DNA of 52,550 nt, taken from contig JAYWHR010000027.1 of NCBI GenBank assembly GCA_043777675.1, forward strand, positions 1 through 52,550. Direction: 5' to 3'. Positions 7,762-16,588 of the stretch are shown here, in pieces. The position numbers were made by a program, and so were the translations under genes. Position 1 is the first letter of the stretch. Each line of letters opens with the position of its first letter. The stretch comes from JANMDU01 sp043777675 (lineage in GTDB: Bacteria > Pseudomonadota > Gammaproteobacteria > Burkholderiales > Burkholderiaceae_C). The notes under the pieces are model-generated. The model saw only the letters and a program-made list of their open reading frames with translations, made no database searches and had not been told where the DNA came from.

Positions 7762-9699
7762 ATGGAAACCATCGCTCACTCACCCCTTAAAATCCTGCAA
7801 GATGTGTTTGGCTACAGCGCATTTCGTGGTCAGCAGCAGGCGGCCATTGAGCAAGTGCTCTCGGGCGGCGATGCGTTGGTATTGATGCCTACGGGTGGTG
7901 GCAAATCGTTGTGTTATCAGATCCCAGCGATTGCACGGGCACAGCAGGGCAAGGGCGTATGTATTGTCGTCTCGCCCCTGATCGCACTGATGCACGATCA
8001 AGTAGGTGCGTTGCATGAGCTGGGGATTCCAGCGGCGTTTTTGAATTCCACACTGGACAGCCAACAAGCGACCGAGGTGGAGCAGCAAATGCTGCGCGGA
8101 GAGCTGGCTTTGCTCTACATCGCGCCTGAGCGACTCAACACACCGCGTTTTCTGGCTTTGCTGCAATGCTTGTATGAGCAAAAACTGCTCTCTTTGTTCG
8201 CCATTGACGAAGCCCATTGCGTGAGCCAATGGGGACATGATTTCCGGCCGGAATATCGCTCTCTGATCTTGTTTCACGAGCGATACCCTGATGTGCCGCG
8301 CTTGGCGCTCACGGCCACCGCCGATGAGCTCACCCGGCAAGACATGATCGAGCGCTTGCAATTGCAAAGCGCAGCGAAACTCGTGAGCAGTTTTGATCGG
8401 CCGAATATTCGCTACCGCATCAACGAGAAAACCGATCCACGTAAGCAACTGCTGCGCTTTATTGAAGACGAGCACCCAGGCGAAGCGGGCATTGTGTATT
8501 GCCAATCGCGCAAAAAGGTGGAGGAGACGGCACAGTGGTTGCGTGGTGAAGGTATTCGCGCCCTGCCGTATCACGCCGGCATGGAGCAACGCGAGCGCCA
8601 AGCCAACCAAGACGCTTTTCTGCGCGGCGATGCGCAAGAAGGCTCAGCCGTGGTGATGACGGCCACCATCGCGTTCGGCATGGGCATCGACAAGCCCGAT
8701 GTGCGCTTTGTGGCGCATTTGGATTTGCCGAAAAACATCGAAGGCTATTACCAAGAAACCGGCCGTGCGGGGCGCGATGGGCAAGCCGCGAATGCCTGGA
8801 TGGCGTATGGCTTGCAGGATGTGGTCAATCAGCGCCGCATGATTGACGAGAGCCCTGCGAACGAGGACTACAAAACGGTCATGCGCGGCAAGCTTGATGC
8901 GCTGCTTTCGCTGGCTGAAGCCACCGACTGCCGCCGCGGGCGTTTGCTTTCTTACTTTAAAGATCAATCGCTTGTGGGCGATCAGCTCGCCACATATCGC
9001 TGTGGCAATTGCGACAACTGCCTCTCCCCCGCTGTGACTTGGGATGCATCGCAGGCTGCGCAAAAACTTCTCTCATGTATTTACCGCGTGCAGCAGGCTA
9101 GTGGCATCAGCTTTGGCGCGGGGCACATCATTGATATCTTGCGCGGCAAAACAACAGACAAGATGGCACAGTTTGCACACCACAGCCTCTCCACCTTTGG
9201 TATCGGGGCAGAGATCTCCGAGCAACAATACAAAGCGCTTCTGCGTCAACTGATTGCCTTGGGCGCTGTGAGTGTGGATGCAGAGCATTTCAATACGCTT
9301 AAGCTCGAACCCTCAGCTAAAGGTTACCTCAAAGGCGAGTACAAAGTCATGCTGCGCGAAGCGGCGCCCGAGATGGCTCGCAAAGCCAAGAGCAGCATGC
9401 GCAGTGATGGCAAACCAAAAACCAAAACGCCGGAGACGCTCGCTGCGCTCGACTTCAGCGCGCAGCAACGCTTTGCCGCGCTGAAAGCCTGGCGCGCAGA
9501 AGTCGCCCGCGAGCATGCCCTGCCCGCTTATGTGATCTTCCACGATGCCACCCTGCTTGCCATGGCTACGGCTGCGCCGCAAACGCTGCAAGAGCTCTCC
9601 GGCATCAGTGGCTTGGGTGCGAAAAAGCTAGAAGCCTACGGAGGCGAAGTGCTACGGCTGCTGCGCGATGAGGCGGGGCAAGAATTGGCAGCGGCGTGA
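7762..9699 (+). CDS. recQ: ATP-dependent DNA helicase RecQ
   Basis: A superfamily 2 3'-5' helicase acting in recombination and stalled-fork repair. The 645-residue protein has Walker A in PTGGGKS (about 43-49), a DEAH box (AIDEAHCVSQWGHDFRPEY, about 148-166, a RecQ signature) and motif VI in QETGRAGRDG. A zinc-binding site follows (C in DCRRGRLLSYF, then CGNCDNC), then the winged-helix RQC domain and a C-terminal HRDC domain that starts near FAALKAWR. Length and domain order match E. coli RecQ (about 610 aa). The start ATG 7762 lies directly after repeat copy R3. Confidence 0.97.
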   Translation: METIAHSPLKILQDVFGYSAFRGQQQAAIEQVLSGGDALVLMPTGGGKSLCYQIPAIARAQQGKGVCIVVSPLIALMHDQVGALHELGIPAAFLNSTLDSQQATEVEQQMLRGELALLYIAPERLNTPRFLALLQCLYEQKLLSLFAIDEAHCVSQWGHDFRPEYRSLILFHERYPDVPRLALTATADELTRQDMIERLQLQSAAKLVSSFDRPNIRYRINEKTDPRKQLLRFIEDEHPGEAGIVYCQSRKKVEETAQWLRGEGIRALPYHAGMEQRERQANQDAFLRGDAQEGSAVVMTATIAFGMGIDKPDVRFVAHLDLPKNIEGYYQETGRAGRDGQAANAWMAYGLQDVVNQRRMIDESPANEDYKTVMRGKLDALLSLAEATDCRRGRLLSYFKDQSLVGDQLATYRCGNCDNCLSPAVTWDASQAAQKLLSCIYRVQQASGISFGAGHIIDILRGKTTDKMAQFAHHSLSTFGIGAEISEQQYKALLRQLIALGAVSVDAEHFNTLKLEPSAKGYLKGEYKVMLREAAPEMARKAKSSMRSDGKPKTKTPETLAALDFSAQQRFAALKAWRAEVAREHALPAYVIFHDATLLAMATAAPQTLQELSGISGLGAKKLEAYGGEVLRLLRDEAGQELAAA

Positions 9700-9721
9700 A
9701 ATGGTGTGCGCATGAAGACAG

Positions 9722-9864
9722 AAAAGACAGAACAGCCGGACGCAGAAGACGCAAAGGTTTCGCAGAGACAATACCAAAAAAGAAAAAAACCTTTTGGTAT
9801 TTCTTTTGCGTCTTCTGCGAAACCTTTGCGTCTTCTGCGTCCGGTATTTGGTATTCTGTCTTTT
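9722..9864. repeat. 143-nt nested inverted repeat (long hairpin)
   Basis: Three nested pairs of perfect arms are seen: outer 11 bp (9722-9732 with 9854-9864), middle 31 bp (9736-9766 with 9814-9844) and inner 10 bp (9770-9779 with 9792-9801). The right arm carries an extra copy of GCGTCTTCTGCG, so the arms are built from a short tandem unit (ACGCAGAAGACGCAAAGG-like). It begins just after recQ and ends exactly where repeat copy R4 starts. In RNA it would form a very stable stem over the 5' end of the M14 peptidase gene. It could serve as a transcription or processing signal. Confidence 0.9.
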
Positions 9865-10680
9865 ACTCTTTATTTAATAGCACCTCACGCATATTCCACC
9901 CCGGCATGCAACACTTTTGCTAAGCATTTGCCGAATGTGAGCATGCAACTGTGTCAGCAGGCGCAGCTCAAAGACTCAGGCGCTCGATCAGTGCAAGGTC
10001 AGCCGCTTTATACGCAAGATTTACCAAAAGCCAATGCAAAAATGCGCGTGCTGGTGGTGGGCGGGATTCATGGCGATGAGCTCTCCTCGGCATCGTTGGC
10101 CATGCATTGGTTGCAACTCGCTAAAGAAATTCCCGCAGATGCGCATTGGCGCTTCATCCCGTTGCTCAATCCCGATGGCTTGCTCATGAGCCCCGCAAGG
10201 CGCACCAATGCCAATGGCGTGGACTTAAATCGCAACTTCCCCACGCCGAATTGGGAACGAGAAGCCAAAATTTATTGGGAGCAGAAAGTCAAGCGTGATC
10301 CGCGCCGCTGGCCGGGGCCCACGCCTTTGTCTGAGCCTGAATCTAAATTTCTCCACGATGAAATGGAGCGCTTCAAGCCGCATCTCATCGTGAGCATCCA
10401 CGCGCCTTATGGCGTGCTTGATTTTGATGGCCCCACCACACCGCCGGCCAAACTAGGGCGACTGTATCTCGATCAAGTCGGTATTTTTCCAGGCAGCTTA
10501 GGCAACTACGGCGGTGTACACAAGGGCATGCCCGTTGTAACTATTGAGCTGCCGAGCGCGTTTCGTACGCCACTGAATGCGGAGATGCGGCAAATGTGGC
10601 TAGATCTACTGCGCTGGATGGGTGAGAGACTGGTGACACCTCAGAAAACCCCGGTACCCACAAAATCACCCGCAGCTTGA
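9826..10680 (+). CDS. M14-family zinc carboxypeptidase (MpaA-like), exported
   Basis: A metallopeptidase of the carboxypeptidase A fold; relatives such as MpaA cleave the gamma-D-Glu-diaminopimelate bond of murein peptides. Visible motifs are the zinc-binding H-x-x-E in GGIHGDELS, NPDGLLMS and the substrate-binding GVDLNRNFPTPNW. A histidine in SIHAPYG and a glutamate in VTIELPS follow. The start is uncertain. TTG 9826 would give RLLRPVFGILSFTLYLIAP followed by HAYSTPA, a plausible signal peptide, but lies in the right arm of the hairpin. ATG 9706 gives a 40-residue charged N-terminus read through both arms. The signal peptide core is encoded by repeat copy R4. Confidence 0.8.
   Translation: MRLLRPVFGILSFTLYLIAPHAYSTPACNTFAKHLPNVSMQLCQQAQLKDSGARSVQGQPLYTQDLPKANAKMRVLVVGGIHGDELSSASLAMHWLQLAKEIPADAHWRFIPLLNPDGLLMSPARRTNANGVDLNRNFPTPNWEREAKIYWEQKVKRDPRRWPGPTPLSEPESKFLHDEMERFKPHLIVSIHAPYGVLDFDGPTTPPAKLGRLYLDQVGIFPGSLGNYGGVHKGMPVVTIELPSAFRTPLNAEMRQMWLDLLRWMGERLVTPQKTPVPTKSPAA
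9864..9905 (+). repeat. 42-nt dispersed repeat, copy R4 (inside the M14 peptidase gene)
   Basis: The 5' hexamer is TACTCT, then 8 nt, TAGC and 24 nt ending CCCGGC, so both ends are slightly decayed. It is translated as T-L-Y-L-I-A-P-H-A-Y-S-T-P-A, in the common frame. It directly abuts the 143-nt hairpin. Confidence 0.75.
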
Positions 10681-10782
10681 TAAATTTCTTATTGGCAAGC
10701 ACAAAGACAGGTAAAGCCGCGCACTTTTGCAGAAATTAGAAAACATCATCAAAATATGTATTTCCCCCATGTTAGAAATTCT

Positions 10783-11988
10783 ATGAATCGCCGTTTTTTA
10801 GCCACCAAGTCACTCCTTGTTTTCAGCGGAATGCTGATTGCTTGCACATCACTTTTTGCACAAAACCAAACGCTCAAAATTGGCGTGATTGGCCCCTTTA
10901 CGGGCGCCTCTGCGGATTTTGGCAATCCTATGCTTAACGGCATCAAGTTGGCGGTTGATGAAATCAATGCCGTTGGCGGTTTTCTTGGTCGACCGCTTGA
11001 GCTCATCATCAAAGATGACAAAGCCAATCCTGACGAAGGCTTAAAGCAATCGCAGGCGCTGATTGCTGAAAAAGTCAGCGTCGTGGTGGGATTTTGCAAC
11101 ACAGGTGTCGCTGCCAAATCCTTGGAAACTTTTCAAATCGCTCAAGTGCCGCTGATCATTCCCTGCGCCACAGGCTCACCTCTTACCGCTAAATTTCCCG
11201 CGCCACAGAGCTACATATTTCGCACATCACCGCGGGATGCGATTCAAGCACCGTTTGTAGTGAACGACATTTTCAAGCGTGGCTGGGACAAAGTCGCCAT
11301 CTTTGCAGACAAGACCGGCTATGGTGAAGCCGGCCTGCAAGATGTGCTGAAAGCTCTGGATGCCAAACAGGTCAAGCCCGTGTACATTGCGCGCTTTGAT
11401 GTGGGCGTGAAAGATTTAACCGAGGAGATGAAAGCTGCGAAAGCTGCAGGCGCGGAAGTGATCTTCAGCTATACGGTGGGGCCAGAGAACGCAGTGATCG
11501 CTAAATCCAAGCAAGCGATTGGGTGGAAAGTGCCGCAAGTTGGCCCGTGGACGCTTTCTTTCCCGTTCTTTATTGACGGCGCTAAAGATGCAGCTGAAGG
11601 TGCGCTGGTGGCACAGACCTTTATCGCCGAGCCGAGCAACGAGCGACGCGCATCATTCTTAAGCGCATACGCTCGCAAATACCAAACCAAGCGCATTCCT
11701 GTACCCATGGCGGCCGCCCAAGGCTACGACGCCATGTATATCTTGATGTATTCAATGTTCAATATCCGCGATGGAAACGCTTCAGGCACTGCGATCAAAA
11801 CAGCTTTGGAGAACATGTCGCGCGTCTACTACGGCGTGGTCGCAACTTACGACAAACCATTTTCTGCTAACGATAAAGATGCCACCACATCCAATATGCT
11901 GGTGATGGGACAAGTAAAAAACGGCGCGATCACCTTCGCTTATCCAGAAGATGCGAAACGCAACTTGATCATTCAGCGCAAACAGTGA
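10783..11988 (+). CDS. Periplasmic substrate-binding protein, LivK type (branched-chain amino acid ABC family)
   Basis: A type I periplasmic binding protein of about 401 residues with a signal peptide ending near TSLFAQ. The mature part starts TLKIGVIGPFTGASADFG, typical of Leu/Ile/Val and amide-binding proteins of the HAAT family. GFCNTGVAAK and IIPCATGSPLT correspond to the ligand-binding loops. No permease or ATPase genes lie beside it, so it is either an orphan or works with transporters encoded elsewhere; the substrate is unknown. ATG 10783 was chosen because it gives a normal n-region (MNRRFLATKS). ATG 10756 would add nine residues, and neither start has a strong ribosome binding site. 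Confidence 0.88.
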   Translation: MNRRFLATKSLLVFSGMLIACTSLFAQNQTLKIGVIGPFTGASADFGNPMLNGIKLAVDEINAVGGFLGRPLELIIKDDKANPDEGLKQSQALIAEKVSVVVGFCNTGVAAKSLETFQIAQVPLIIPCATGSPLTAKFPAPQSYIFRTSPRDAIQAPFVVNDIFKRGWDKVAIFADKTGYGEAGLQDVLKALDAKQVKPVYIARFDVGVKDLTEEMKAAKAAGAEVIFSYTVGPENAVIAKSKQAIGWKVPQVGPWTLSFPFFIDGAKDAAEGALVAQTFIAEPSNERRASFLSAYARKYQTKRIPVPMAAAQGYDAMYILMYSMFNIRDGNASGTAIKTALENMSRVYYGVVATYDKPFSANDKDATTSNMLVMGQVKNGAITFAYPEDAKRNLIIQRKQ

Positions 11989-12001
11989 TGTCGCTATTGA
12001 A

Positions 12002-12043
12002 TGCTATCTATTTAATAGCGAATAACGCATATTTCACGCCGGC
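12002..12043 (+). repeat. 42-nt dispersed repeat, copy R5 (LivK-type/pyrC gap)
   Basis: A near-consensus copy (TGCTAT, CTATTTAA, TAGC, 24 nt ending GCCGGC) followed by TAATGAGC. It fills most of the gap between two convergent genes. Confidence 0.88.
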
Positions 12044-12073
12044 TAATGAGCTCTTTTACCCTTAAAACTGCGC

Positions 12074-13105
12074 TCAAATCAGTTTCCAAGCCAGTTGCTC
12101 ACCGCCGCGCAGAGGCTTGACTAGTGCGTTGCCAAAAGGCAGCGTCTCAGGAAGTATCCACTCTTGTTTCTTGAGAGTCACTTTTTCAGCATTGCGCGGC
12201 AAGCCATAAAAATCTGCGCCATTGAATGAGGCAAAAGCTTCCAGCTTATGCAGCGCATTCGCCGCTTCAAACGCCTCGGCGTAGAGCTCCATTGCAGATA
12301 GCGCCGTGTAACAGCCGGCGCAGCCGCTGGCATGCTCTTTCAGATGCGCGGGGTGGGGGGCGCTGTCTGTACCGAGGAAGAATTGATGGGAATCACTGAT
12401 GGCCGCCTGCACGAGTGCGATCCGGTGTGTTTCGCGTTTGAGCACGGGCAGGCAGTAGTAGTGCGGGCGAATACCGCCAGTAAAGAGGGCATTGCGGTTG
12501 TAGAGCAAGTGATGCGCGGTGATGGTGGCAGCAGTGTGCCGACCAGCATGCGCCACATACTGCGCTGCTTCTTTTGTCGTGATGTGCTCAAAGACGATTT
12601 TGAGCTCAGGGAAATCACTGCGCAGCGGAATGAGCTGGGTGTCGATGAACACTGCTTCGCGGTCAAACAAATCAATCTCGCCGCTCGTCACCTCGCCATG
12701 CACCAGCAGCAAAATGCCTTCGCGCTGCATGGCCTCTAGCGTTTGGTAGGTCTTGCGCAGATCTGTGACGCCGGCATCGCTATTGGTTGTTGCGCCTGCT
12801 GGATAGAGTTTGAGAGCCACCACGCCGGCATCTTTCGCGCGCTTGATCTCATCGGGTGGCGTGTTATCGGTCAAATACAGCGTCATCAAGGGCTCAAACT
12901 TCATGCCTGCAGGCACAGCGGCTTGAATGCGCTGCTTGTACGCTAAGGCCAATGCGGCCGTAGTCACAGGCGGCTTCAAATTCGGCATCACGATGGCGCG
13001 GGCGAACTGCGCAGCGGTGTGAGGAACGACAGCGTTCAGCGCATCGCCATCACGCAAATGCAAGTGCCAGTCGTCGGGGCGGGTGATCGTTATTTCTTGT
13101 GTCAT
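12074..13105 (-). CDS. pyrC: Dihydroorotase PyrC
   Basis: A zinc amidohydrolase that cyclises carbamoyl-aspartate to dihydroorotate in pyrimidine synthesis. The 343-residue protein starts with the signature PDDWHLHLRDGD, in which H14 and H16 bind metal. The segments LKLYPAGATTNS (carrying the modified lysine), HGEV and FEHITTK follow, then DSAPHP with the catalytic aspartate. Length matches the short class II enzymes of the E. coli type (348 aa). It stands alone, convergent with the LivK-type gene; pyrF, another gene of the pathway, is at 27251. Confidence 0.97.
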   Translation of the reverse strand: MTQEITITRPDDWHLHLRDGDALNAVVPHTAAQFARAIVMPNLKPPVTTAALALAYKQRIQAAVPAGMKFEPLMTLYLTDNTPPDEIKRAKDAGVVALKLYPAGATTNSDAGVTDLRKTYQTLEAMQREGILLLVHGEVTSGEIDLFDREAVFIDTQLIPLRSDFPELKIVFEHITTKEAAQYVAHAGRHTAATITAHHLLYNRNALFTGGIRPHYYCLPVLKRETHRIALVQAAISDSHQFFLGTDSAPHPAHLKEHASGCAGCYTALSAMELYAEAFEAANALHKLEAFASFNGADFYGLPRNAEKVTLKKQEWILPETLPFGNALVKPLRGGEQLAWKLI

Positions 13106-13133
13106 GACTGTATTGTCTCAAACCTGAGCGGGC

Positions 13134-13161
13134 AAAAAAAAGCCCGAAATCAATTCGGGCT
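13134..13161 (-). terminator. Rho-independent terminator of gltIJKL
   Basis: On the minus strand AGCCCGAA, a 5-nt loop and TTCGGGCT are followed by a run of seven T. It lies 20 nt beyond the gltL stop codon and between gltL and the start of pyrC, so it ends the transporter operon. Confidence 0.92.
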
Positions 13162-13181
13162 GAGAACAGAAGCAAACGTGC

Positions 13182-13919
13182 TTAGTTGTGCAATATCTTG
13201 GACAAAAACTCTTTCGTGCGAGTTTGGCGGTTTTCTGGGTGATTGAAAAACTCATCCTTATTGCAGTCTTCCAAAATATTGCCGCCTACATCAATGAAGA
13301 TCACGCGATTGGCCACTTTGCGGGCAAAGGCCATCTCATGCGTCACCACCATCATTGTCATGCCCTCATTGGCGAGCTTGACCATCACATCCAGCACCTC
13401 GCCCACCATTTCTGGATCGAGCGCAGAAGTAGGCTCATCAAACAGCATCACGATCGGATCCATGGACAATGCGCGAGCAATCGCCACGCGCTGCTGCTGG
13501 CCGCCGGAGAGCTGGCCGGGGAATTTATCCTTGTGTGCCATCAAGCCCACACGATCGAGCATTTTCAGGCCGCGCACTTTGGCTTCGTCTTCTGTGCGCC
13601 CGAGCACCTTGATTTGCGCAATGGTGAGGTTTTCCGTCACGGAGAGATGCGGGAACAACTCAAAGTGCTGAAACACCATGCCGACTTTGGAGCGCAGCTT
13701 AGGTAGATCGGTTTTGGGATCGTGCACGCCAATGCCGTCGACCCAAATCTCGCCTTGCTGAATCGGCTCCAGCGCGTTGACTGTTTTGATCAGCGTCGAT
13801 TTGCCTGAGCCCGATGGCCCGCAGACCACGACCACTTCGCCTTTGTTGATCTTGGTGGAGCAGTTGTTAAGCACCTGAACTTTGCCATACCACTTGGATG
13901 CGTTTTTGATTTCAATCAT
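13182..13919 (-). CDS. gltL: Glutamate/aspartate ABC transporter ATP-binding protein GltL
   Basis: The ATPase subunit of a polar amino acid importer. The 245-residue protein has Walker A GPSGSGKST at 34-42, the Q-loop in GMVFQHFELFPH, the signature LSGGQQQR, Walker B in VMLFDEPTSALDPE and the switch histidine in VVTHEM. It is last in the operon gltI-gltJ-gltK-gltL and 30 nt after gltK. The glutamate/aspartate assignment rests on the gltI-type binding protein and the adjacent aspA. Confidence 0.93.
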   Translation of the reverse strand: MIEIKNASKWYGKVQVLNNCSTKINKGEVVVVCGPSGSGKSTLIKTVNALEPIQQGEIWVDGIGVHDPKTDLPKLRSKVGMVFQHFELFPHLSVTENLTIAQIKVLGRTEDEAKVRGLKMLDRVGLMAHKDKFPGQLSGGQQQRVAIARALSMDPIVMLFDEPTSALDPEMVGEVLDVMVKLANEGMTMMVVTHEMAFARKVANRVIFIDVGGNILEDCNKDEFFNHPENRQTRTKEFLSKILHN

Positions 13920-13949
13920 GTTTGTTCTCCAATTTTCTGTCTGTTGTTA

Positions 13950-14624
13950 TCAACGAATGATCTGGATTTTCTGTTGCAATCTTCGTGCGGCGTACGAGAG
14001 CGCTAAGCACATGAAGAAATACACCACGGCAGCCAGCAAATAAGCCTCAACTGGGCGGCCATAGTTTTTGCCCGCCGTCTCAAAGCCCTTGAGCATGTCG
14101 TATGCGCCAATGGCATAGACGAGCGAGGTGTCTTGAAACAGAATAATCGTCTGCGTGAGGAACACCGGCAGCATATTGCGGAAAGCCTGCGGCAAGATCA
14201 CAATGCGCATATTTTGCCCATAGGTCATGCCCACCGCTTGTCCGGCATGAATCTGGCCACGCGGGATGGATTGAATACCGGCTCGCACGATCTCCGAGAA
14301 ATACGCCGCTTCAAAGGCGATGAAAGTAATCACCGCACTCGTCTCAGCCCCCAGTGGCCGGCCAATGGCAAATGGAATGATCAGAAAGAACCACAGCAAC
14401 ACCATGACCAAAGGAATCGAGCGCATCGTGTTCACATAAGCCGCAGCAGGAATATCGAGCCACGCTTTGCCAGACAAGCGCATCAGCGCCAATATCGTGC
14501 CGAGCAAGATACCGCCGATGGTGGCCACCACGGTGAGCCAAATACTGAAGATAAAGCCCTTGGTCACGAACGGGCCAACAACACTCCAGTCGAAAAAACT
14601 CAGGTCTAAATTTCCCATGATCAA
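13950..14624 (-). CDS. gltK: Glutamate/aspartate ABC transporter permease GltK
   Basis: An inner-membrane permease of the HisMQ family: 224 residues, about five membrane segments, and the EAA loop that contacts the ATPase (EIVRAGIQSIPRGQIHAGQAVG). Its start overlaps the end of gltJ by 4 nt, which indicates translational coupling. It forms a heterodimer with GltJ. Confidence 0.92.
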   Translation of the reverse strand: MIMGNLDLSFFDWSVVGPFVTKGFIFSIWLTVVATIGGILLGTILALMRLSGKAWLDIPAAAYVNTMRSIPLVMVLLWFFLIIPFAIGRPLGAETSAVITFIAFEAAYFSEIVRAGIQSIPRGQIHAGQAVGMTYGQNMRIVILPQAFRNMLPVFLTQTIILFQDTSLVYAIGAYDMLKGFETAGKNYGRPVEAYLLAAVVYFFMCLALSYAARRLQQKIQIIR

Positions 14625-15379
14625 TGCCCCCCGCCCATACCACCTGCGGCCACGAAGCCAGGCACGCGAGATTTTCTCTCAACCCAGCCCATGATGCGAT
14701 TCACAGACAACGCAGACACTGCATACAACACAGTGACGGCCAAATACATCTGAATCGGCGCAGAAGTTTCCTCACCCGATTGGCGCGCAAAGAAGGTGAG
14801 CTCTGCAATGGATACCGCAAAGGCCACAGAGGAATTTTTGATGATGTTCATCGACTCAGAAGTCAGTGGCGGAATCACGATACGCAGCGCCATCGGCAGC
14901 AGCACATAGCGGTAGGTTTGCGGTGTGGTGAAACCCACAGCCATCGCTGCATAGCGCTGACCACGCGGCAAGGCTTGGATGCCTGAGCGCACTTGCTCGC
15001 TCACGCGTGCAGAGGTGAAGAAGCCGAGAGCGAGGACAACCAGCACCACCGAAGGCACACCTTTGAGCACCGGGAAAATTGCCGGAATCACAAAATACCA
15101 AAGGAAAATCTGCACCAAAAGCGGGACGTTGCGAAACAACTCCGTCCATGCATTGCCAAACCGGGCCAGCCATGGGGAGTTAGGTAGCGTGCGCAAAGTG
15201 CCCATCAGTAAGCCGAAACTGAGTGCGACGATGAGTGCAAATGCCGAGACGGTCAGCGTCCAGCCCCAAGCCGACAAAATCCAATTGAGGTAAGTTTGAT
15301 CGCCGCCTTTGCCAAAGCAGCCGGCGATGATGTCGCCTGTTGTGGTCTCTTTACAGAATAGTTGCCAGTCCCAAGCCAT
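14621..15379 (-). CDS. gltJ: Glutamate/aspartate ABC transporter permease GltJ
   Basis: The partner permease of GltK, 252 residues. The N-terminal segment before the first helix carries CKETTTGDIIAGCFG. The EAA loop reads EQVRSGIQALPRGQRYAAMAVG, and the family's membrane helices follow. It is preceded by a 155-nt gap from gltI that contains a terminator hairpin, so its expression probably depends on read-through from gltI. Confidence 0.92.
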   Translation of the reverse strand: MAWDWQLFCKETTTGDIIAGCFGKGGDQTYLNWILSAWGWTLTVSAFALIVALSFGLLMGTLRTLPNSPWLARFGNAWTELFRNVPLLVQIFLWYFVIPAIFPVLKGVPSVVLVVLALGFFTSARVSEQVRSGIQALPRGQRYAAMAVGFTTPQTYRYVLLPMALRIVIPPLTSESMNIIKNSSVAFAVSIAELTFFARQSGEETSAPIQMYLAVTVLYAVSALSVNRIMGWVERKSRVPGFVAAGGMGGGH

Positions 15380-15463
15380 AGTTGCTCCTCGTTATACGTA
15401 TTCGATGTTTTAGACACGCGCTGTTGTAACACGGCTGCTCAAAAAACAAAAGTCATTTAAGAC

Positions 15464-15514
15464 AAAAAAACCCTGTCGCAACAGGCCGCGAATGGCTTGT
15501 GTTGGGACAGGGTT
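15464..15514 (-). terminator. Terminator/attenuator between gltI and gltJ
   Basis: On the minus strand AACCCTGTC pairs with GACAGGGTT around an inner CAACA/TGTTG stem, followed by a run of T. It lies just after the gltI stop codon, inside the operon. Partial termination here would give more binding protein than permease, as is common in binding-protein-dependent transporters. Confidence 0.8.
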
Positions 15515-15534
15515 CGCAAGAACTGCGCCTGAAA

Positions 15535-16470
15535 TTACTTCTTGGCGTATTCTTCCATCGGCTTGTCGTTAGGCGTTGCCCACGCAGTTTTGGTGCTTTC
15601 AGAAAGAGCCAAGCCTACGCGCGTGTTCTTTGGGGCGATGGGTTGCATGAACCACTTGTCCCACAGTTTGGCCATGTCACCAGACTTAACCAGACCGGCG
15701 ATCACGTCGTTACCCAGTTTGCGGAAAGCAGCATCATCTTTGCGGATCATGATGGCGATCGGCTCGACAGACAGCACTTCACCGACGATTTTGAAATCAG
15801 CAGGCGTCTTGGCAGAAGCAATATTGCCAGCAAGAATGGAGCCATCCATCACGAAAGCGTCAGCACGACCGGTTTCCAAGAGCAAGAAGCTGTCTGCGTG
15901 GTCTTTGCCGAAGACTTCTTTGAAATCGACGCCAGTTGCACGCTCGTTTTTACGCAGCGTTTGCACAGAAGTGGTGCCCGTGGTGGTAGCCACGTTTTTT
16001 CCATTGAGCTGAGCAATGGCAGTGATACCAGAGTTGGCTTTCACGGCGATACGCACTTCTTCCACGAAGGTCGTGTTCAAGAAGCTCACGTCTTTCTGAC
16101 GGGTAGCATTGTTGGTGGTGGAGCCGCACTCAATATCCACTGTGCCGTTTTGCACGAGAGGAATACGGTTTTGCGAAGTGACGGACTGGTACTTCACTTC
16201 CACTTTTTTGCCCACTTGCTTTTCCAATTCAGCCAAAATGCGCGAGCACACTTCAACGTGGAAACCGGTGAACTTGCCATCACCCAAGGTGTAAGACAGA
16301 GCGCCAGAAGATTCACGCACACCCATCGTCACCACGCCAGAGGCCTTGACCTTGTCGATGGTGGATGCTGTTGCTGCGGCAGGTGCAGCGGCGGGAGCAG
16401 CTGCTTGTGCCATGGCTGAGCCAGCGGCGATTACGGATACGGCTAGAGCCAAGATTTGCTTTTTCATCAA
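15535..16470 (-). CDS. gltI: Glutamate/aspartate periplasmic binding protein GltI
   Basis: A type II amino acid binding protein (SBP_bac_3) of 311 residues. The signal peptide ends at GSAMAQ and is followed by an Ala/Pro-rich linker before TIDKVKASGVVTMGVRESSGALSY. The segments VDIECGSTTNNATRQKDVSF and ATTTGTTSVQTLR are typical of the glutamate/aspartate binding subfamily. AGGAGAAATTG precedes the start codon. It is the first gene of the transporter operon and lies 118 nt downstream of a paralogue. Confidence 0.93.
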   Translation of the reverse strand: MMKKQILALAVSVIAAGSAMAQAAAPAAAPAAATASTIDKVKASGVVTMGVRESSGALSYTLGDGKFTGFHVEVCSRILAELEKQVGKKVEVKYQSVTSQNRIPLVQNGTVDIECGSTTNNATRQKDVSFLNTTFVEEVRIAVKANSGITAIAQLNGKNVATTTGTTSVQTLRKNERATGVDFKEVFGKDHADSFLLLETGRADAFVMDGSILAGNIASAKTPADFKIVGEVLSVEPIAIMIRKDDAAFRKLGNDVIAGLVKSGDMAKLWDKWFMQPIAPKNTRVGLALSESTKTAWATPNDKPMEEYAKK

Positions 16471-16588
16471 TTTCTCCTAAAGAATGAAGCGGGAAACATA
16501 ACAACGAGATTGTAGAAAATCAGCTCTGCGGGTATTCCCGCGAGTTGACGATTTCTACGGGTTTAACTGATAGATTTTTTGCATGAAC

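Noticed and set aside
15499..16419. 306-codon open frame antisense to gltI
   Set aside because: The composition is that of a mirror of a strongly biased gene (many His/Arg/Phe); gltI on the other strand has a signal peptide, ribosome site and family motifs.
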